Below are positions 1 through 7,434 of a stretch of DNA of 36,859 bases, one piece after another. The DNA is taken from NCBI GenBank assembly GCA_022767925.1, contig JALENG010000046.1, forward strand, positions 1-36,859. Reading direction: 5' to 3'. This stretch comes from Clostridia bacterium (lineage in GTDB: Bacteria > Bacillota > Clostridia > Oscillospirales > Acutalibacteraceae). The first letter of the stretch is position 1, and every line of letters starts with the position of its first letter. Below the pieces are notes generated by a model that made no database searches, was not told where the DNA came from, and saw nothing but the letters and a program-made list of their open reading frames with translations. The position numbers were made by a program, and so were the translations under genes.

Positions 1-105
1 ACCAATCTGCCCACGCAGTGCCGTAATCTGTTCTGCAATAAAACTCTCGGCCAGTTCCGGTGTGGTGATGCGCTCCATCGTTTCAGGACGAACATTGTTT
101 GCCAT
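1..105 (-). CDS. guaA: 5' end of probable GMP synthase ATP-pyrophosphatase subunit (truncated by window edge)
   Basis: Reverse strand reads MANNVRPETMERITTPELAESFIAEQITALRGQIG after a GGAGGGAGATAGTAAG RBS; resembles the segment just before the PP-loop in GuaA C-terminal domains. Only 35 codons visible. Confidence 0.5.
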   Translation of the reverse strand, partial: MANNVRPETMERITTPELAESFIAEQITALRGQIG

Positions 106-162
106 CTTACTATCTCCCTCCGATTTGTATCCACTCATGTCCATTTTTCATGAGATACCTTT

Positions 163-191
163 ATTATACGTTTCTTTTTTCAATTGCACAA
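163..191 (-). promoter_or_regulatory. Putative sigma-A promoter for the guaA-like gene
   Basis: Reverse strand TTGTGC-N17-TATAAT upstream of the ATG at 105. Confidence 0.45.
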
Positions 192-285
192 GGGGTTCTT
201 CCCAAAGGACTTTCCAGCTGCCGTAACAAGCATTTCAGGCGTTGGCAAGGCCAGATTCCCCCCTACCCTTGAGCCCGCCAAAAAT

Positions 286-435
286 CATCCCGCTGCAAAA
301 TCACCGGACGGAACAGGAATGCAAAGCCGATCAGGCCCGATATCTTCCAGCGGTGTCTGTGTTCCCTCTTTTTTGTGTTCATACAGTTCTTTCAGAATCG
401 TATAAATCAGCCTGAAAATATCATCCTTCGGCATT
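286..435 (-). pseudogene. Decayed YjcQ-like prophage gene remnant (frameshifted, truncated)
   Basis: ATG at 435 gives MPKDDYF, then a 1-nt frame change gives RLIYTILKELYEHKKEGTQTPLEDIGPDRLCIP before a stop; the conceptual fusion resembles YjcQ-family N-termini. Confidence 0.5.
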
Positions 436-470
436 TTATATCCCTTTCTACAACATCATATCGATTGAAA

Positions 471-674
471 CTATATAATGCCATATTTCATTTTTAACGC
501 TAACAGTTTTTGATTGTACTCCCTATGGGCTTTCAAATAATCGCTGTTTGCGTTGCTGTCCAGTTGAATGCGATTTTCTTCGATTGCTTTTTTCACCTCA
601 GAAAAATATTTTTCAGTTTCTTGATTTAACCAATCAAACAGCTCTTTTCTTTCGACATCATAAGTTTTCATCAA
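471..674 (-). CDS. Small hypothetical protein (67 aa) overlapping the 3' end of the phage head gene
   Basis: ORF MMKTYDVERKELFDWLNQETEKYF...; overlaps 658-674 of the upstream ORF, suggesting translational coupling. Confidence 0.6.
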   Translation of the reverse strand: MMKTYDVERKELFDWLNQETEKYFSEVKKAIEENRIQLDSNANSDYLKAHREYNQKLLALKMKYGII

Positions 675-1923
675 ATTTAAACCCTTCCAACCTTTGTGCT
701 AAAATTCGCATGGCGGCTTCTTGCTCATATTCTAACACTTCGCCGTTTTCAAATGCAATACTTCTCGCTTCAAACAACGCGCTTTTATATTCATCGTAAA
801 TTTCTTCCTCATTTAAGCGACCGGAATATTCAAAAGAACAACGTCTTTTCCCTGATGTTAAGTATTCCGTGCAAGTGTTGTGCTTAACGTTGAAAAAAAC
901 GTCTTCCAAACTAAATGCGTCACCGCTTTCAAATCCATCCCAAATGGGATGATTGTGCATTCCTATGCTACCTCGCAATGCGTCCTCTCCAACAATGGAC
1001 ACATTCACTGTTCCGCTTGTTCCTGTAAGCCGGAATAATTTTCCGATTGGTGAAATGATAACGGCGTGTTCTTCCTTCGCGTCTGAAAACTCATTCAAAA
1101 ACGCATTTACTTCTTTCTTGATTGCTTCGCTATCAGTAAAGTCGAATGGTTGCACAGAATCAATCACAGTATAACCGTCTGTATATCCAGCTTTACCGCT
1201 TGACCGTTGCGGAAGAACAATGGATTTTCGTTCGTTCCACTCTTCCGTGGTTCCACCGCTCGCCAGATAGTCAACCCATGCATCGTATTCTTCATCATTC
1301 CACCAAGCTGCGGTACTGCACCGGCAATGCGGATGCATGGGAGGGGCATTTTCTCCAGGCATCATCTTTTCAACTTTGAAATGCTTTCCGTTCAAACCTT
1401 GACAGACATCACAGCAGTTGCTATTTGCTATGTACTCATACAAAGAAAATCCATTGCGCTGGAACGATTGCTTTTGCGCTTCGGTCTGCACGCGGGCCAG
1501 TTCTGTGCGCATCAATCTTTCTGCGTTGTATGTGCTTGTATCAAACACTTTTTTCAGTTCGCTTGCAAGCGATCTCGGGTTTTTCCCCTGAATCAGTCCA
1601 GTTTGCAGCAGTTTGGAAAGGTCTGCTTTCAAAAGGTCTTGATACATCCAAATTCTGTCAGAAAATGTGGCGTTGTGAAAAGAAGCATTCGGAATAGCAT
1701 GCGCATTTTTGGAATTTGCTTTTACGGATTTACCTAAAATTCCACCCATCCGGTTCAATTCATCCATAGTGCGGCCCTGCAGGATTTCTGCCATATACTT
1801 ATCCAGTTCATCGGTCCCGGCGATCATTTCCAGACCGATATTTGCTTTCAGCAGTTCCAGCCGGTTCACTTTCATGGTGAGGTTATACAAGGCCATTTCT
1901 TCGTTGGCTTTTTTACTCCTCAC
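658..1923 (-). CDS. Phage minor head protein (SPP1 gp7 / Mu gpF family) with JAB/MPN-like C-terminal domain
   Basis: Motif CDVCQGLNGKHF...PGENAPPMHPHCRCS is typical of the gp7/Mu-F domain; C-terminal HNHP-x11-SLED resembles a JAMM motif. ORF track extends to 2028, but a coding-looking upstream frame ends at 1913, so GTG at 1923 is a likely start. Confidence 0.75.
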   Translation of the reverse strand: MRSKKANEEMALYNLTMKVNRLELLKANIGLEMIAGTDELDKYMAEILQGRTMDELNRMGGILGKSVKANSKNAHAIPNASFHNATFSDRIWMYQDLLKADLSKLLQTGLIQGKNPRSLASELKKVFDTSTYNAERLMRTELARVQTEAQKQSFQRNGFSLYEYIANSNCCDVCQGLNGKHFKVEKMMPGENAPPMHPHCRCSTAAWWNDEEYDAWVDYLASGGTTEEWNERKSIVLPQRSSGKAGYTDGYTVIDSVQPFDFTDSEAIKKEVNAFLNEFSDAKEEHAVIISPIGKLFRLTGTSGTVNVSIVGEDALRGSIGMHNHPIWDGFESGDAFSLEDVFFNVKHNTCTEYLTSGKRRCSFEYSGRLNEEEIYDEYKSALFEARSIAFENGEVLEYEQEAAMRILAQRLEGFKFDENL

Positions 1924-2203
1924 TCCCCAACCTTTCAATAATTTGTTTTTCCCGTTCTGAAAACTCCCATGCTTGCACCCATGCTTTCTCTGCCGCTGCT
2001 TTCTCGGATAGCAAGAATCCTCCGCCATATAGTCCTTTCTTTTTGTTTAAATCCAAAGATCGAACAAAAAAGCAATCCTCCGGCTTGATTTTAAGGGTTT
2101 GGCCTTTATTTGCGATATTTTGAATTTTTGCTGAAATTATAAGATTGTTTGGGTATTCATATTTTGGTAAAGCATCGTCGCCAGGAAAAACTGAAAGAGG
2201 TCA
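1913..2203 (-). pseudogene. C-terminal fragment of a truncated upstream phage ORF
   Basis: Open frame LSVFPGDDALPKYEYPNNLIISAKIQNIANKGQTLKIKPEDCFFVRSLDLNKKKGLYGGGFLLSEKAAAEKAWVQAWEFSEREKQIIERLGSEE* with no start codon; overlaps the gp7 GTG start as in phage operons. Confidence 0.4.
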
Positions 2204-2274
2204 ATCCCCCCGAAAAGTGAGAAGGGAAAAACAATAGCAGGAAAAAACGCCGGCGAGAGAAACAGAAAACGAAA

Positions 2275-2301
2275 TTAGCACTCTAATCAAAAGAGTGCTA
2301 A
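2275..2301 (+). promoter_or_regulatory. CIRCE element (HrcA operator)
   Basis: Exact TTAGCACTC-N9-GAGTGCTAA inverted repeat upstream of Hsp20 genes. Confidence 0.95.
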
Positions 2302-2324
2302 TTTTTCATTTTTCCGTAACACAT

Positions 2325-2353
2325 TTGAAACAAATGGCTTTTATACTTATACT
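2325..2353 (+). promoter_or_regulatory. Putative sigma-A promoter for hsp20 operon
   Basis: TTGAAA-N17-TATACT, downstream of CIRCE. Confidence 0.6.
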
Positions 2354-2399
2354 TGTAAACAAAAGAAAGAGAGAAGACCGAAAAGGAGGTCGGGAATCC

Positions 2400-2429
2400 A
2401 TGAATCAGCTCTCTTCCGGCGCCCATTGA
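2400..2429 (+). CDS. Putative 9-aa leader peptide (uORF) MNQLSSGAH
   Basis: ATG..TGA preceded by AAAAGGAGGT; stop lies inside the hairpin at 2416-2458. Confidence 0.35.
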   Translation: MNQLSSGAH

Positions 2430-2458
2430 GAAGGGAGGATTTCTCCTCCCGGAGCCGG
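2416..2458 (+). promoter_or_regulatory. Leader hairpin in Hsp20 5' UTR
   Basis: CCGGC...GGGAGGA-TTTC-TCCTCCC...GCCGG nested inverted repeats. Confidence 0.5.
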
Positions 2459-2510
2459 GAATGTAAAACATAATTTTCATGATTTGCATGACCGAATGGA
2501 GGAATGAAGA

Positions 2511-2981
2511 ATGAAAACCATGATGCCTTTTGAGAGAGTATTTGCCCCATTTGCAAAGAGTGATGCCTTTTTCCGCACCGATGAGGATTTCCGTGTGGAT
2601 GTTCAGGAGGAGAAGGATGCCTACCGGCTGACAGCTGATCTGCCCGGATTTGCGAAGGAGAATATCCATCTGGATCTGAAGGGAGATGTACTGACTCTCT
2701 CAGCGGAACGCCACAGCGAATGGGAGGATTCGGATAAGAAGGGGAACTATTTGCGGTGCGAGCGTAGCTTTGGCCAGTACAGCCGCAGCTTTGATGTATC
2801 CGGTGTGGCCACCGAGGGAATCGAGGCCGCTTACGAGAATGGAGTGCTGTGTGTGAAGCTGCCGAAGAAACTGCCCAGACAGCCGGTCACCCGCAGGATT
2901 GAAGTGCAGGAACCGGCCATAACGGTTATCCCTGAAAAGTGCGCAGAACCGTCCGATTTACAGGGAGAAAAAAGCGAATAA
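2511..2981 (+). CDS. Hsp20/alpha-crystallin family small heat shock protein
   Basis: Alpha-crystallin core (ADLPGFAKENIHLDLKGDVLTLSAER...ENGVLCVKLPKK) and C-terminal IEV motif; RBS GGAGGAATGAAG. Confidence 0.95.
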   Translation: MKTMMPFERVFAPFAKSDAFFRTDEDFRVDVQEEKDAYRLTADLPGFAKENIHLDLKGDVLTLSAERHSEWEDSDKKGNYLRCERSFGQYSRSFDVSGVATEGIEAAYENGVLCVKLPKKLPRQPVTRRIEVQEPAITVIPEKCAEPSDLQGEKSE

Positions 2982-3041
2982 TCGCCCCGATGAAGCGGAT
3001 ACAATACGGTAAAGAAGAATAGCAGAAAAGATAAGGAGGAA

Positions 3042-3482
3042 ATGAGTATGTTTGGTTTAATGCCTTTTGAACGCCGTCAGAATTCGATGAGCTACAATCC
3101 GTTCCGCGAGATGGAGGAAATGGAGCGTGCCTTTTTCGGCAACCATTCTCTGTCTGAATTCAAAACCGATATCCAGGATAAAGGGAGTTCCTATGAGTTG
3201 ACAACGGATCTGCCCGGCTTTGCCAAGGAGGATATCCATCTGGATCTGGAGGGCGATGTGCTAACCGTTTCTGCCGAGCGCCACAGTGAATGGGAGGATT
3301 CGGATAAGAAGGGGAACTATTTGCGGTGCGAGCGCAGCTTTGGCCAGTACAGCCGCAGCTTTGATGTGTCCAATGTGGAGACCGATCAGATCCGGGCGGA
3401 CTACAACAATGGGGTACTGAAGCTGACGATGCCGAAGAAGGGAAAAACGGTGCCGGCCAGCCGCCGCATTGAAATCCGGTAA
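3042..3482 (+). CDS. Hsp20/alpha-crystallin family small heat shock protein (tandem paralogue)
   Basis: Nearly identical core to the preceding gene; C-terminal IEI motif; RBS AAGGAGG. Confidence 0.95.
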   Translation: MSMFGLMPFERRQNSMSYNPFREMEEMERAFFGNHSLSEFKTDIQDKGSSYELTTDLPGFAKEDIHLDLEGDVLTVSAERHSEWEDSDKKGNYLRCERSFGQYSRSFDVSNVETDQIRADYNNGVLKLTMPKKGKTVPASRRIEIR

Positions 3483-3502
3483 AACAGCAGAGAACAAACG
3501 GA

Positions 3503-3541
3503 GAGAACAGAGAGAATTTTTCTCTGTTCTTTCTTTTTTTA
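3503..3541 (+). terminator. Rho-independent terminator after hsp20 pair
   Basis: AGAACAGAGA...TCTCTGTTCT hairpin followed by TTTCTTTTTTT. Confidence 0.85.
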
Positions 3542-3627
3542 TCGGGAAGTTTTGACCCGGGCTTCTTGTGGAGAGGATGGGACTTTGCTATAATAATTTC
3601 AGCGTGAAAAGAGAGGAGGCGCCCGTC

Positions 3628-4233
3628 ATGGCTTCTTTTTCCCGGGACCGGGAGAGTTTGGAAACCGCCCTTTCCCGATTTTCCCCCTGGAATGAACAGG
3701 AGCAGAAGGACCGGGAGAGGATACTCCACTTTTTGCAGCAGGTTCCCGATGCCTTTAAACGGACCAACGAAACCGCCCATTTTACTGCCTCCGGCTGGAT
3801 TCTGAACCAAAACGGAGACCGGATTTTGATGGTGTACCACAATCTGTATGATTCCTGGTCATGGTGCGGCGGCCACGCCGATGGGGAAACGGACCTTCTG
3901 CAGGTGGCTTTGCGGGAGGCGAAGGAGGAAACGGGTGTCTGCCACATTGCCCTGGTATCTCCGCAGATCTTTTCCGTGGAGATTCTCCCGGTTTTTGGTC
4001 ATGAGAAACGGGGGAGGTATGTGCCCTCCCATTTGCATATGAATGTGACCTATCTGCTGAGGGCCGATGAGCGGGATGTGCTGCACCCCTGTGAGGGGGA
4101 GAACAGCGGGGTGCGCTGGTTTACTCCCCAGGAGGCACTGGCGGCTTCCACGGAAAAATGGATGACCGAGCGGATTTACCGAAAACTGGTGGAAAAGGAA
4201 CTCGCCCGGCGGAAAGGAAAGAGGACAGAATGA
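3628..4233 (+). CDS. NUDIX hydrolase
   Basis: Nudix box GHADGETDLLQVALREAKEETG; ATG at 3628 preceded by GAGGAGG. Confidence 0.9.
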   Translation: MASFSRDRESLETALSRFSPWNEQEQKDRERILHFLQQVPDAFKRTNETAHFTASGWILNQNGDRILMVYHNLYDSWSWCGGHADGETDLLQVALREAKEETGVCHIALVSPQIFSVEILPVFGHEKRGRYVPSHLHMNVTYLLRADERDVLHPCEGENSGVRWFTPQEALAASTEKWMTERIYRKLVEKELARRKGKRTE

Positions 4234-4952
4234 TTGGAATCATTGGCGCCATGCAGATGGAGGTTGAGGGTCTTCTTCACAGCATGGAGAACCCGCAGCC
4301 CCGGCAGGTGGGGAAAAATATGTATTACAGCGGCCGGATTGACGGAGTGCCCTGTGTGGTAGCTTGCAGCGGCGAGGGAAAGGTGAATGCCGCTATCTGC
4401 GCCCAGAGTATGCTGCTGCTGTATCACCCGGATTTGATTATCAATTCCGGCGTGGCCGGCGGAATCGGTAAAGAGGTGCACATCGGTGACGTGGTATTCG
4501 CCGATGCGGTGGTCGAGCACGATATGGATATTACGCCGCTGGGCTATCCTATGGGATATGTGTGCGGTGTGGATGCGGTGGAAATGGAGGCTGACCGGAT
4601 GGCGACCTCCCTGCTGATGGAGAAAGCGGTAAAAGTGTATCCGGGCGCCGTACGGCGGGGGCTGATCGCCTCGGGCGATCAGTTCATTTCCGGCGGGGAG
4701 AAAATGGAGAAAATTCTGCACGATTTCCCCGGGGTACAGGCCTGCGAGATGGAAGGAGCGGCGATCGGACACGCCGCCGTATTGGGGCAGGTGCCGTTTG
4801 TGGTTCTGCGGGCCATCTCGGACAACGCCAATGATGACGCCAAAGTGGATTTTCCACAGTTTGCAAAAATGGCTGCCCAGCGGTCCGTGCAGCTGCTGAA
4901 AAATGCGCTGCCGGATCTGCAGCAGCTTTTGGAAAAGGAGAAGAAAGTATGA
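4230..4952 (+). CDS. mtnN: 5'-methylthioadenosine/S-adenosylhomocysteine nucleosidase
   Basis: MIGIIGAMQMEVEGL..., NSGVAGGI, CEMEGAAIGH, RAISDNA motifs; ATGA overlap with Nudix ORF. Confidence 0.95.
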   Translation: MIGIIGAMQMEVEGLLHSMENPQPRQVGKNMYYSGRIDGVPCVVACSGEGKVNAAICAQSMLLLYHPDLIINSGVAGGIGKEVHIGDVVFADAVVEHDMDITPLGYPMGYVCGVDAVEMEADRMATSLLMEKAVKVYPGAVRRGLIASGDQFISGGEKMEKILHDFPGVQACEMEGAAIGHAAVLGQVPFVVLRAISDNANDDAKVDFPQFAKMAAQRSVQLLKNALPDLQQLLEKEKKV

Positions 4953-5536
4953 AAGTACTGGATATCACCCGCGACCTGTTTACCGCGCCTGTCTATCCCG
5001 GGGACCCGGTTCCCTACCCGGATCCCAAGCTCCGCATGGCGGAAAACGGCAGCTTGTGTAATCTGTCGGCCTTCTATTCGGGCTGCCACAGCGGCACCCA
5101 TGTGGATGCGCCGCTGCACTTCGTGGACGGCGCTGCGGCCATTGATGAAATTCCCGCCGAGCGGTTTTACGGCCGCTGCACTGTGGTCTCCATGACCGGA
5201 ACCCTGACCGGACAGCAGATGGAGATTTTGCTGCCGTTCTGCGAGAAGATGATTCTGTTCCATGGCAATGGCAAGGCGTTTCTGGATGCCAGCGCGGCCA
5301 TTGTGTTGGGTCAGGCCGGTGTGACCTTAGTGGGAACGGATGCCCAGTCGATCGGCCCGGCCGGCGGCGAGCTGGCCCCACATGTGGAGCTGCTGGGAAG
5401 AAATATGATCATTCTGGAAGGGGTGGATCTGACCGGCGTGCCGGACGGAAACTACACCCTGTGCTGCATGCCGCTGAAACTGCACGGGCTGGAAGCATCG
5501 CCGGTGCGGGCGGTTCTGCTGCAGGAGGAGACGTGA
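4949..5536 (+). CDS. Cyclase family protein (kynurenine formamidase-like metal hydrolase)
   Basis: Metal-binding motif SGCHSGTHVDAPLHF (HxGTHxDxPxH type); ATGA overlap with mtnN. Confidence 0.9.
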   Translation: MKVLDITRDLFTAPVYPGDPVPYPDPKLRMAENGSLCNLSAFYSGCHSGTHVDAPLHFVDGAAAIDEIPAERFYGRCTVVSMTGTLTGQQMEILLPFCEKMILFHGNGKAFLDASAAIVLGQAGVTLVGTDAQSIGPAGGELAPHVELLGRNMIILEGVDLTGVPDGNYTLCCMPLKLHGLEASPVRAVLLQEET

Positions 5537-5539
5537 GAA

Positions 5540-6370
5540 ATGGAACTTTCTGTATTTTTTAATCATGTGGTTGTGGCCGCAGAGCAAAGCGGGCTCTCTC
5601 TGGAGGACACGGCCCAAAAGTGCCTGTCCTGGGGGATTACCGGGCTGGAAATTATGAATACCGAACTGCAGCAGCCGGGAACACGGGAAAAATTGGCAGT
5701 GCTGTGCCGGGCGGGGATGCATGTAAACAGCATGCCGGCTTTTTGTGATTTTGGTCACTGCCCCAACGAGGAGGAGGCCCGGCGGGTGATCGATCTGGCG
5801 GTTTCTATCGGCAGCGATAAGGTTCTGGCTATTCCCGGATTTATTACGGAACAGGAGAAGGAAAGCCGGGAGGCCATGCTGCAGAACATGGTGCGTGTTC
5901 TGCGCAGCATGTGCGAGTACGCCGGGCAAAAAGGCGTAACGGTGGGCATGGAGGACTTTGACGGAAAAGAAGCACCCTTCTCCACCATGGAGGGGCTGCT
6001 GTGGTTTATGGAGCAGGTGCCGGGTCTGTCGTGCTTTTTTGATACGGGTAATTTCCTCTACAGTGAGCAGGATGCCTGGCAGGCGTACACGAAGCTGAAA
6101 AAATATATCCGGCACGAGATCCACTGCAAGGACCGGGGAGAACAGGACCGCGGCGGGGAAAAACCGAAAATAACCCTGTCGGGGCGCCCGATGTACCCGG
6201 CACCGGCGGGCAGCGGGGTGATCCCCCTGCGGGATATTCTGACGGATCTGTTGACGACGACTGACTTTGACGGCAGTCTGGCCATCGAGCATTTTGACTC
6301 CTGCCGCTGTCTGCAGGATATGGAGGAATCGGCCCGCTGGCTGAATCAACTGCTGCGCGAAGTGCGCTGA
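5540..6370 (+). CDS. Sugar phosphate isomerase/epimerase (xylose isomerase-like TIM barrel)
   Basis: GMEDFDG, FDTGNFLY, HCKDR, IEHFDS motifs of the AP endonuclease 2/IolE-type family. Confidence 0.88.
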   Translation: MELSVFFNHVVVAAEQSGLSLEDTAQKCLSWGITGLEIMNTELQQPGTREKLAVLCRAGMHVNSMPAFCDFGHCPNEEEARRVIDLAVSIGSDKVLAIPGFITEQEKESREAMLQNMVRVLRSMCEYAGQKGVTVGMEDFDGKEAPFSTMEGLLWFMEQVPGLSCFFDTGNFLYSEQDAWQAYTKLKKYIRHEIHCKDRGEQDRGGEKPKITLSGRPMYPAPAGSGVIPLRDILTDLLTTTDFDGSLAIEHFDSCRCLQDMEESARWLNQLLREVR

Positions 6371-6398
6371 AAAGCCCGGCCATAACGGAGAAACGGAA

Positions 6399-6437
6399 AA
6401 CAAAAACCCTCCGGAATTTTTCCGAAGGGTTTTGTTC
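6399..6437. terminator. Bidirectional terminator between the mtnN operon and lexA
   Basis: ACAAAAACCCTCCGGAA-TTTTT-CCGAAGGGTTTTGT. Confidence 0.8.
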
Positions 6438-6452
6438 GTTATTTTCCAGTTT

Positions 6453-7040
6453 TCAATAGTAGCGGATAACCGCAATCACCTTTCCCAGCACCATGACATC
6501 CCGGGAATAGATGGGCTCAAAATCCTCATTCTCCGGCTGCAGGCGGATGCAGTCCGGTTCGCGGTACAGCCGCTTTACCGTTGCCTCGTCCTCAATCAGG
6601 GCGACCACAATTTCGCCGTCGTCCGCGGTGGAGACCTTTTCTGCGATCACATAATCCCCATCCAGGATCCCGGCATTTTTCATGCTGTACCCTTGCACAT
6701 GCAGTGCAAACAGCTCTTTTCCGCTGCCTGCCCGCCCGGAATAGGGCAGGTATCCCTCAATCTCCTCCACGGCCAAAATGGGCATACCGGCGGTCACACG
6801 GCCCACAATCGGTACCTGGGTGGTATCTTCACATCCCTCGATATGGATAGACCGGTTTAGCCCCGCCTGCCGCGAGATGTATCCCTCTTCCTCCAGCGTC
6901 TTCAAATGAGCGTGAACGGTTGAGGTGGAACGAAGACCGGTTGCGGCACAGATTTCGCGGACAGAAGGCGGAATTCCGTACTGGGCCTTTTCTTTCAGGA
7001 AGTCATATATTTTCTGCTGGCTTTTGCTCAGTTTTTTCAA
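6453..7040 (-). CDS. lexA: LexA repressor
   Basis: N-terminal wHTH (GIPPSVREICAATGLRSTSTVHAHLKTLEEEGYI), Ala-Gly cleavage site VTAGMPI, Ser/Lys S24 catalytic motifs. Confidence 0.96.
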   Translation of the reverse strand: MKKLSKSQQKIYDFLKEKAQYGIPPSVREICAATGLRSTSTVHAHLKTLEEEGYISRQAGLNRSIHIEGCEDTTQVPIVGRVTAGMPILAVEEIEGYLPYSGRAGSGKELFALHVQGYSMKNAGILDGDYVIAEKVSTADDGEIVVALIEDEATVKRLYREPDCIRLQPENEDFEPIYSRDVMVLGKVIAVIRYY

Positions 7041-7119
7041 AGCGGAAGGCCTCCCTCTCCCAACGGTCAGATTACACCGTATATTTTAATTTTATTATAG
7101 CATAGACGCAGGGAAATTA

Positions 7120-7133
7120 CAAACATTTGTTTG
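7120..7133 (-). promoter_or_regulatory. Putative SOS (LexA) box upstream of lexA
   Basis: CAAACATTTGTTTG, close to the Bacillus-type CGAACRNRYGTTYG consensus, directly upstream of lexA. Confidence 0.6.
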
Positions 7134-7317
7134 AAAGAATTCTCCGGCTTTTTGGAAAACTGTCATTTTTTGCGGCCGCAAAAATTAAAGAAAACTTCAC
7201 AGCGTATTCACAAAACATTCCGTGAGGATGGGTATAATAAGATTGTGTTCGAAAGGGAGCCGCACCCCATTCTGAACATAATGTTCTACCCTCCTCAATA
7301 TACCCCTCAAGCAAAAG

Positions 7318-7358
7318 GAACGGGCCGCTTTTTTAAAAGCGGCCCGTTTCCCTTTTTA
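7318..7358 (+). terminator. Intergenic terminator upstream of the M23 peptidase gene
   Basis: AACGGGCCGCTTTT-TT-AAAAGCGGCCCGTT followed by TCCCTTTTT; no annotated gene ends here. Confidence 0.85.
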
Positions 7359-7434
7359 CAAGAATTTTTGGAAATCCAATTGCTGTGCATAAAACTATTT
7401 GGGGCAGCCCACAATACAGGCGGAGGTGCTGAGG

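Noticed and set aside
1-2203. Prophage insertion into the guaA 3'-end integration hotspot
   Set aside because: The remnant lies upstream of the gene's 5' end, and no att repeats or integrase are visible.
7273-7285. GAACATAATGTTC as a second SOS box
   Set aside because: Spacer is 5 nt rather than the 4 nt of the GAAC-N4-GTTC core; more likely part of an RNA hairpin.
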